From Candidatus Aminicenantes bacterium UBA2190 (GTDB lineage Bacteria; Acidobacteriota; Aminicenantia; UBA2199), in assembly GCA_002335385.1 (NCBI GenBank), contig DCVK01000023.1:12631-76630 (forward strand): a stretch of DNA of 64,000 bases. Reading direction: 5' to 3'. The position numbers were made by a program, and so were the translations under genes. Each line of letters opens with the position of its first letter. Positions within the stretch are counted from its first letter, which is position 1. The notes beneath the pieces are model-generated. The model did no database searches and was not told the origin of the DNA. It saw only the letters and a list, made by a program, of their open reading frames with translations. This document shows, one piece after another, positions 59,052-64,000 of the stretch.

Positions 59052-59390
59052 TCAGTGGTCGCAGACGTTCGCCCCCGATTTCAAGGTGCCGGCCAGGTAG
59101 GATGCGACCAGGGCTTCCGGCGTCTCGGCCGGGGCGCCGATGATCACCTCGATGCCGTGCTGGCAGAACAGGTCCTGGGCGCGCTGGCCCATGCCGCCGG
59201 CGATGATCAGGTTGGCTCCGCGTTCCGCCAGCCATTTGGGCAGCAGGCCCGGTTCGTGGGGCGGGGCCTGGAGATCCTCGCGCTTCACGATCTTTTTTTC
59301 ATCGGCATCGGCTTCGATCAGGGCGAAGCTGGCGCAATGGCCGAAATGCATCGCTAACTTTCCGTCAGCCAGGGGTATGGCGATCTTCAT
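59052..59390 (-). CDS. NifX/NafY-like (dinitrogenase cofactor-binding fold) protein
   Basis: A 112-residue protein with the ribonuclease-H-like fold of the NifX/NafY/NifB C-terminal family: MKIAIPLADGKLAMHFGHCA, ANLIIAGGMGQRAQDLFCQH and the tail ANVCDH. Such small proteins bind iron-sulfur or molybdenum-iron clusters, or their precursors. ATG at 59390 is preferred over one 39 nt upstream that lies within the coupled region. It is the last gene of the Fe-S island, and the NikR-like promoter starts right after it. Confidence 0.85.
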   Translation of the reverse strand: MKIAIPLADGKLAMHFGHCASFALIEADADEKKIVKREDLQAPPHEPGLLPKWLAERGANLIIAGGMGQRAQDLFCQHGIEVIIGAPAETPEALVASYLAGTLKSGANVCDH

Positions 59391-59425
59391 GTTGGTTTTC
59401 TCCTTGGGTCCGGTTTTTTCGGGGA

Positions 59426-60349
59426 TCATTTTTCGTCCGCCTCGAGGGCCAGCAGCGGGGCAATGATGCCGCGCATCACCTTGGCGGTGGCGGAGGCGGC
59501 GAAAGCGCTGACATAGGGGCGGCCATCATCCCCCGAGGCGGCAATGGCCGTATCGATGGGGATGGCGCCCAGGAAGGGCACCTTCATGTCCTCGGCGATG
59601 CGGCGGCCGCCGCCGCTGCTGAATATGGCGGCGACCTCGCCGCACTTGGGGCAGGCGAAGCCGCTCATGTTCTCCACCACGCCGAGCACGGGGACGCCGA
59701 GCTGGCGGCAGAAAGTGATCGACTTGCGCACGTCGATCGCCGCCACCTGCTGGGGCGTGGTGACGATCACCGCGCCGTCGAGCCGGCCGATCAGCTGGCA
59801 GACCGAGAGCGGCTCGTCGCCGGTGCCCGGGGGCGAGTCGATGACCAGGTAGTCCAGGTCGCCCCAGGCCACGTCCTTGAGGAACTGCTTGATGGCGCCC
59901 ATCTTCAGGGGGCCGCGCCAGATCACCGCCTGGTCGGGGTCGGGGAGGAGGAAGCCCAGCGACATGACCTTCACCCCGTCGGCGTCCAGCGGCAGCAGCC
60001 CGTCGGGCCCGCCCTGCAGGGACGTCCCCTGCAGTCCCAGCATGGTGGGGATGCTCGGGCCGTGGATGTCGACGTCGAGCAGGCCGACGCGCTTGCCGGC
60101 CATCTGCAGGGCCGCGGCGATGTTCACCGCCACCGTGCTCTTGCCGACGCCGCCCTTGCCGGACAGGACGACCAGCTTGCGGCGGATGCGGCAGAGCCGG
60201 GATTCAAGCTCGCGCCGCTCGCTGAAATCCTGCTCGCTTTCCCCTTTTTTGCGCTGGGCGGCCGAGCATTCCCTGTTGTCGCAGCTGTCGCAGGCCGCCG
60301 TCGGTGTTTCGCCCTGCTGCGGCCTCATTTCCTTGTCCATGCTGTCCAT
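59426..60349 (-). CDS. Mrp/NBP35-family P-loop ATPase (Fe-S carrier)
   Basis: A 307-residue deviant-Walker ATPase: GKGGVGKSTVAVNIAAALQ, DVDIHGPSIP, VIDSPPGTGDEPLSV and ENMSGFACPKCGE (the CxxC that binds the bridging cluster). The N-terminus holds further cysteines (CDSCDNRECSA). Mrp/NBP35 proteins carry and transfer [4Fe-4S] clusters. An upstream MinD-like gene ends 10 nt before it, so they are co-transcribed. Role here: cluster delivery, together with the NifX-like proteins. Confidence 0.92.
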   Translation of the reverse strand: MDSMDKEMRPQQGETPTAACDSCDNRECSAAQRKKGESEQDFSERRELESRLCRIRRKLVVLSGKGGVGKSTVAVNIAAALQMAGKRVGLLDVDIHGPSIPTMLGLQGTSLQGGPDGLLPLDADGVKVMSLGFLLPDPDQAVIWRGPLKMGAIKQFLKDVAWGDLDYLVIDSPPGTGDEPLSVCQLIGRLDGAVIVTTPQQVAAIDVRKSITFCRQLGVPVLGVVENMSGFACPKCGEVAAIFSSGGGRRIAEDMKVPFLGAIPIDTAIAASGDDGRPYVSAFAASATAKVMRGIIAPLLALEADEK

Positions 60350-60358
60350 GTCTTGCTC

Positions 60359-61231
60359 CTAGAGGTTGAGATTATTCCATATTTGCCGGATGTCGTCCAC
60401 ACAGGGCGCCTCGGTCTCCACCACCGCCTTCTGTTGCAACTGCGCGGCGGTCACGGCGCGGTCGTAGCGCACGCGGCCGGCGATCTTCGCCCCCGCGCGC
60501 CGGGCCAGGTTTTCGATGCGCTCGGTCATTTCCCGGTTCAGGTCCCACTTGTTCACGCAGACGGCTGCCGCCATGTCGAAATGGCGGGCCAGCTTCAGCA
60601 CCCGCTCCAGGTCGTGCTCGCCGGAGACGGTCGGCTCGGTCACGACCAGGACCAGGGTGGCGCCGGTCAGCGAGGCGATCACCGGGCAGCCGATCCCCGG
60701 CGGACCGTCGACGATGACCGGATCCCGACCTTCCTCGGCGGCGATGCGCCGCGCCTCGCGCCGCACCAGCGATACCAGCTTGCCGGAGTTCTCGGCGGTG
60801 GTGCCCAAGCGGGCATGGACCATCGGGCCGCAGCGGGTGTCCGCGATCATCCATTCGCCGCAGCGGCTCTCGGGGAAATCGATGGCCCGCTCGGGGCAGA
60901 AGCGGACGCACACGCCGCAGCCTTCGCAGGCCACCGGGTCCACGGCATATACCGGGGCGCCATCCGCGCGGGTCTTTTTCATGATGGCGTCGAAGCGGCA
61001 GAGCCCGGCGCAGGTGCCGCAGCCCGTACAGTCCCCGGGGCGGATGACCGCCTCGTTGCCGCTGGTGAAAGCGTGCTTTGCGCGCGGGCGCGGCGAGAGC
61101 ACCAGATGCAGGTCGGCGGCGTCCACGTCGCAGTCGGCCACGACGGCGTTCCCGGCCAGCACGGCGAACGATGCCGCGAGGCTGGTCTTGCCCGTCCCGC
61201 CTTTGCCGCTGATGACGACCAGTTCCTTCAT
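60359..61231 (-). CDS. MinD-superfamily ATPase with inserted 2[4Fe-4S] ferredoxin domain (second copy)
   Basis: A 290-residue protein: GKGGTGKTSLAASFAVLAG (deviant Walker A), then the inserted ferredoxin with CTGCGTCAGLC and CEGCGVCVRFC, then VDGPPGIGCPVIASLTGATL and VCVNKWDLN. This architecture is common in anaerobes, usually in tandem as here. Its role is thought to lie in Fe-S or metal-cofactor handling but is not established. It overlaps the FmdB gene upstream (ATGA-type), so it is translated in a coupled way. Confidence 0.92.
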   Translation of the reverse strand: MKELVVISGKGGTGKTSLAASFAVLAGNAVVADCDVDAADLHLVLSPRPRAKHAFTSGNEAVIRPGDCTGCGTCAGLCRFDAIMKKTRADGAPVYAVDPVACEGCGVCVRFCPERAIDFPESRCGEWMIADTRCGPMVHARLGTTAENSGKLVSLVRREARRIAAEEGRDPVIVDGPPGIGCPVIASLTGATLVLVVTEPTVSGEHDLERVLKLARHFDMAAAVCVNKWDLNREMTERIENLARRAGAKIAGRVRYDRAVTAAQLQQKAVVETEAPCVDDIRQIWNNLNL

Positions 61232-61494
61232 TCCCCGTCCCTGCAGTCGGGCTTGCCGCAGCGCTCATCGCGTCCGCAGCATGTTCGCCCCGTCCGCTGC
61301 AGCGAGCAATCACCGCTGCCTCGGGAGGATCGTTCTTGTCCGCTTCCCTTCATGATGAACCCCGCGCCGCCACTGATGAGGCGGTGGACCGTACCGTTGC
61401 ATGTCGGGCATTCTTTCAACGGGGCGGCTGTGATCGGCTGCATGCGCTCGAACTTCAAGCCGCATTTCTTGCATTCGTATTCATAGGTTGGCAT
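61228..61494 (-). CDS. FmdB-family zinc-ribbon protein
   Basis: An 88-residue protein with an N-terminal zinc ribbon MPTYEYECKKCGLKFE ... ECPTCNG typical of FmdB-type regulators, and an unusual C-terminal part rich in Cys and Arg (CSLQRTGRTCCGRDERCGKP). FmdB proteins are small and of uncertain role, often next to metal-enzyme genes. It is placed between the two ferredoxin-bearing MinD ATPases and overlaps the second. The extra cysteines could hold a second metal. Confidence 0.85.
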   Translation of the reverse strand: MPTYEYECKKCGLKFERMQPITAAPLKECPTCNGTVHRLISGGAGFIMKGSGQERSSRGSGDCSLQRTGRTCCGRDERCGKPDCRDGE

Positions 61495-61497
61495 GGT

Positions 61498-62346
61498 TCA
61501 TTCCTCTTTGTTATTGCCGCTGAGCAGCAATCTTGCGGCCAGGGCCGCGAACATCTGCCGGTACTCGGGCAGCGCCTCGACGATCAGCTCCCCCCGCGAA
61601 TAGGCCTCGGCGATGCGCCGGTCGTCGGCGATCTCCAGGATGACGTCGATGCCCGCCTCGGCGCAGAAGCGGTGCACGCGGTCGTCGCCGCTGCCGACGC
61701 GGTTGATTGCCACGGCGAAGGGGATGGGGAGCTCGCGGACCATGTCCACGGCCAGTTGCAGGTCGTGAAGCCCGAAAGGGGTTGGCTCGGTGACCAGCAG
61801 GATAAAATCGGCTCCGCGCACGGCGGCGATGACCGGGCACGAGGTCCCGGGCGGGGCGTCCAGAATGGCGGGCATGCCCGGCTGCAGGCGCTCCTTGACG
61901 GCGCGGATGAGCGGCGGCGCCATGGCCGAGCCGACGTCCAGGCGGCCCGTGACCAAGGCGATCTTCCCGGACTGCCGGCTCTCCACCACGCCGATCCGGC
62001 TGGGAACCTCGCGGATCGCCTGCTGTGGGCAAACCCGCAGGCAGCCGCCGCAGCCGTGGCACATCTCGGGAAACACCAGCGGCTTGGCCCCAGAGGAAAC
62101 AATGGCGTGGTAGGCGCAGAAGCGGCCGCATTCGTTGCAACCGTCGCACAGGGACTCGTCCACCTCGGGGATCGGGATGGTCACGGTCTCCTCGCCCGCG
62201 GCTGCGCCGGGGAGAAACAGGTGGCTGTTCGGCTCCTCCACGTCGCAGTCCAGAAGCTGCAGCGGCCGGTCGAACGCCCGGGCCAGGTTCACGGCCAGGG
62301 TGGTCTTGCCGGTGCCGCCCTTGCCCGAGGCGATGACCAGGATCAT
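61498..62346 (-). CDS. MinD-superfamily ATPase with inserted 2[4Fe-4S] ferredoxin domain (first copy)
   Basis: A 282-residue protein paralogous to the one at 60359-61231: MILVIASGKGGTGKTTLAVN, DCDVEEPNSHLFL, ferredoxin cysteines CDGCNECGRFC and CHGCGGCLRVC, then LDAPPGTSCPVIAAVRGADF and VTEPTPFGLHDL. The pair probably forms a heterodimer. ATG at 62346 overlaps the DUF5320 stop (ATGA). It would bind ATP and two clusters in the cytoplasm. The longer upstream frame has no family similarity. Confidence 0.92.
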   Translation of the reverse strand: MILVIASGKGGTGKTTLAVNLARAFDRPLQLLDCDVEEPNSHLFLPGAAAGEETVTIPIPEVDESLCDGCNECGRFCAYHAIVSSGAKPLVFPEMCHGCGGCLRVCPQQAIREVPSRIGVVESRQSGKIALVTGRLDVGSAMAPPLIRAVKERLQPGMPAILDAPPGTSCPVIAAVRGADFILLVTEPTPFGLHDLQLAVDMVRELPIPFAVAINRVGSGDDRVHRFCAEAGIDVILEIADDRRIAEAYSRGELIVEALPEYRQMFAALAARLLLSGNNKEE

Positions 62347-62651
62347 TGCTTGCCTCTTGTTCCCGAGGGACCTGGACGTCGGGGCGTGCCGGCACGGCCG
62401 CCGCTTTCCAGTTCGTCCAGGCGGCATCTCATGGCCGCCAGCTCTGCTTGCATCTCCCGCAGCCGGCCTTGAAGCGAGCGGCCGTCCATTTTCCGAAAAT
62501 CAAGGCCCATGGCGACGGGTTCCCCCGCCAGCCCGGCGAAGCCGGTCCTGGGTTCCCCGGGTTCATCCGGAATGTGGATCAGGCAGAAGCCGTTCGCCTT
62601 TCCGGTCATGGGACCCTGGCCCCGCGGTCCCGTTCCGTCGCATCCAGGCAT
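62343..62651 (-). CDS. DUF5320-domain protein
   Basis: A 102-residue protein starting MPGCDGTGPRGQGPMTGKAN, the standard DUF5320 start, followed by GFC. The C-terminal half is a coiled coil (LQGRLREMQAELAAMRCRLD). DUF5320 proteins accompany MinD-ferredoxin and NifX-like genes in anaerobes, without a proven role. It overlaps the first MinD-like gene by ATGA. A second, glycine-richer DUF5320 protein is encoded at 63091-63471, so this island has two. Confidence 0.85.
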   Translation of the reverse strand: MPGCDGTGPRGQGPMTGKANGFCLIHIPDEPGEPRTGFAGLAGEPVAMGLDFRKMDGRSLQGRLREMQAELAAMRCRLDELESGGRAGTPRRPGPSGTRGKQ

Positions 62652-62681
62652 CAGTTCATCTCCATGTCGTTGCGCATGCTG

Positions 62682-63041
62682 TCACCAGTGCCCCTGGACG
62701 TCGGCGCCCCCGGCCTCCTTCAGCTTCCCCTGCTTGAACTGCTCCACTGCCTCCGCCACGGTGGCGGCATCCGAGTTGTAGACCTTGACGCCGGCGCTGG
62801 AAAGCACACGGAAAGCCTTGGGGCCGCAGTGGCCGCTGACCAGGGCCTTGGCCCCCGAGCGGATCACGGTCTCGGCCGACTGGATCCCCGCCCCCTGGGC
62901 GGCGTTCAGGTTCTGCTGGTTATCGATGATCTCGAACTCGCCGTTTTCCAGGTTTAGGACCAGGAACTTGGGTGCCCGGCCGAAGCGGGTGTCGAGCGCT
63001 GCGCTCAGGTCGCTGCCCGATGTGGATAAAGCGATCTTCAT
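62682..63041 (-). CDS. NifX/NafY-like (dinitrogenase cofactor-binding fold) protein
   Basis: A 119-residue protein: MKIALSTSGSDLSAALDTRF, GRAPKFLVLN, a glycine turn in NAAQGAGIQSAETVIRSGAK, and SGHCGPKAFRVL. It is the DUF/NifX fold with a cysteine in GHCGP near a probable cluster site, and a related but clearly different sequence from the one at 59052-59390. It starts 49 nt downstream of the second DUF5320 gene. The longer frame upstream of ATG 63041 is arginine-rich and not supported. Confidence 0.87.
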   Translation of the reverse strand: MKIALSTSGSDLSAALDTRFGRAPKFLVLNLENGEFEIIDNQQNLNAAQGAGIQSAETVIRSGAKALVSGHCGPKAFRVLSSAGVKVYNSDAATVAEAVEQFKQGKLKEAGGADVQGHW

Positions 63042-63090
63042 GGGTATTCTCCTTATCGATTGATTTCCGATCCGATCTCCGTCGTTCGTG

Positions 63091-63471
63091 CTATTTGGAA
63101 GGTTCCGCTTTCTCGATCTCCTCGAGCCGCTTGCGGATGGCGTCGAGTTCGCTCTGCATGGCAATGGCCTGATTTTTCAGTGCCTGCCTCTCGACTTCCG
63201 GGTCGGGGTCGCCGACCGGGGCGGCATAACCGCCGTAGCGCATCCAGCCCGGTTGACCCGTGGCGCAGTACCCGTTGCGCCAGCCGCGTCCACCGCCGCC
63301 CGCGAAGCGGCCGCGGCCCCAGGCGCCGCGCCCGCGGCCGAAACCCGTGCCGAAGCCGCGTCCGACCACGGGATTGGCATAACCAGGCATTCCGTACCCC
63401 GCGCAAAAGCCGGTGGCCCGGCCGGTCATGGAACCCATTCCCGCCGGTCCCGTTCTGTCTCCTCTAGGCAT
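63091..63471 (-). CDS. DUF5320-domain protein, glycine/arginine-rich
   Basis: A 126-residue protein: MPRGDRTGPAGMGSMTGRAT and GFCAGYGMPGY, then a long Gly/Arg-rich middle (GRGFGTGFGRGRGAWGRG), and a C-terminal coiled coil (ALKNQAIAMQSELDAIRKRL). It is the typical DUF5320 layout. The low-complexity centre may mediate assembly or metal binding. It lies between the zinc-ribbon gene upstream and the NifX-like gene downstream, in one direction. The GC-rich repeats in the middle could make its length variable. Confidence 0.85.
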   Translation of the reverse strand: MPRGDRTGPAGMGSMTGRATGFCAGYGMPGYANPVVGRGFGTGFGRGRGAWGRGRFAGGGGRGWRNGYCATGQPGWMRYGGYAAPVGDPDPEVERQALKNQAIAMQSELDAIRKRLEEIEKAEPSK

Positions 63472-63501
63472 TGTATCCTCCTTCTTTACTAATCGAATAC
63501 A

Positions 63502-63744
63502 TTATTCTCTACGCAACGAAGTCCCGCATTTGGGGCATTGCCGCTGCACGCAGGGCACCCCGCGTTCATGGGCGACGCGCTCCCCGCATTTCGGACACAC
63601 GCAGGTCCCGTTCGCCCCGCCTGCCACGGGACCGCCCATGCGGCCGCGGCCCGCCCCTCCTTGTCCCCGGCCGCCGCCCCCTTGGCCTCTGCCTCCGCCT
63701 TGCCCTCGACCGCCGCCCATTCCGCCTTGTCCTCTTCCATTCAT
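63502..63744 (-). CDS. Small glycine-rich protein with C-terminal zinc ribbon
   Basis: An 80-residue protein. It starts MNGRGQGGMGGGRGQGGGRG, a Gly/Arg/Gln low-complexity stretch of about 45 residues, then a zinc ribbon CVCPKCGE ... CVQRQCPKCGT. AAGGAGG at 63753-63759 lies 8 nt before ATG 63744 but only 2 nt before an in-frame ATG at 63750, so 63744 is chosen. The upstream NifX-like frame runs into it without a stop, so a fusion product is also possible. The function is unknown; cluster or metal handling is suggested by the neighbours. Confidence 0.65.
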   Translation of the reverse strand: MNGRGQGGMGGGRGQGGGRGQGGGGRGQGGAGRGRMGGPVAGGANGTCVCPKCGERVAHERGVPCVQRQCPKCGTSLRRE

Positions 63745-64000
63745 GGTCATTTCCTCCTTATAATAATTCCTTTCTCCGGCTCGACGGCGGCCGTGCAGAC
63801 CGCAGCCGGGCATGACAAACTCAGCGCCTGGCAGTCTGCCTGTCAGCCAGGCAGCGATCACTTCCCGCAAGTCGCCGGAAACAAAGGGGATCACCTCGAT
63901 CCCCACCGAGGAGACCATTGCCTGCAATGGCCGGGAAATGGCGCCGCAGACCAGGATGCCGACGCCCAGCTCGGTCAGGCGCATGGCTTTCTGCAGCGGC
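63745..64000 (-). CDS. NifX/NafY-like protein, N-terminus outside the window
   Basis: The open frame entering at the right edge encodes PLQKAMRLTELGVGILVCGA, then ISRPLQAMVSSVGIEVIPFV and a tail with LPGAEFVMPGC, typical of the C-terminal half of NifX/NifB-type proteins. No stop is found before the next gene: the frame continues in phase through the ribosome-binding site region (RNYYKEEMTMN) into the zinc-ribbon gene down to 63502. The coordinate 63745 is therefore a convention, not a stop codon. Confidence 0.65.

Noticed and set aside
61336..62472. Plus-strand ORF of 378 codons opposite the MinD-ferredoxin gene
   Set aside because: The minus strand encodes unmistakable Walker and ferredoxin motifs, so the plus frame is a shadow.
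1..64000. tRNA, rRNA, riboswitch, transposase or prophage genes
   Set aside because: I looked for cloverleaf-like GC stems with TTCGANTC-type loops, cobalamin-like leader boxes near the ECF operon, and transposase or integrase motifs, and found none that I could support by eye.

Overview
The window looks like chromosomal DNA of a high-GC, Gram-negative, probably anaerobic bacterium. Gram-negative character is shown by lipoprotein signals, outer-membrane beta-barrels and MacAB-type efflux. An anaerobic lifestyle is suggested by Mrp/MinD-ferredoxin ATPases with NifX-like and DUF5320 proteins. The mixture of DUF6599, DUF362, PD40 propellers, DUF5916, M13/M3 peptidases and MacB-like permeases fits Acidobacteriota, perhaps the Aminicenantes lineage. 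That placement is inference: there is no rRNA or marker gene here, and I see no transposase, phage, tRNA or CRISPR.

Layout. 1-1.5 kb: GNAT and LUD proteins (minus). 1.8-8.4 kb: a plus-strand efflux operon (adaptor, ATPase, two permeases), then a DUF6599/DUF362 pair. 8.4-8.8 kb: a non-coding island of 7-bp-period repeats with a sister copy at 31.25-31.8 kb, whose unique core is inverted. 8.8-29.7 kb: about 21 kb of almost uninterrupted minus-strand genes for exported proteins. These include PD40 propellers sharing an entry motif (GQxPPGxxPxxFAPG), metallo-beta-lactamase folds, TPR modules, a serine hydrolase, DJ-1/NTF2 domains and a secreted isochorismatase fold. Two of the enzymes have lost catalytic residues, and gene relics and micro-ORFs lie between the genes. 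30-31.1 kb: glutamine amidotransferase plus a small Fis-type regulator.

31.8-40.6 kb: three exported zinc metallopeptidases and a DUF5916 outer-membrane barrel (minus). 41-49.3 kb: a plus-strand exopolysaccharide operon (GDP-fucose synthase-like epimerase, four glycosyltransferase-type genes of which one is a truncated chimera, a polyprenyl-phosphate sugar transferase, an O-antigen ligase/polymerase). 49.3-56.2 kb: two flavodoxin-fold genes, an M3A peptidase, an outer-membrane barrel and a C69 peptidase.

56.3-59.0 kb: an ECF importer with a methyltransferase and a 38-residue ORF resembling a collapsed TonB-dependent receptor. A promoter here carries GTGTTAC-N13-GTAACAC, the form I recall for NikR operators, suggesting nickel uptake. 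59-64 kb: a minus-strand Fe-S/cofactor island (Mrp, two ferredoxin-bearing MinD ATPases, three NifX-like proteins, FmdB, two DUF5320 proteins, a zinc ribbon). Its position just upstream of the putative nickel importer suggests metal-cofactor assembly as a common theme.
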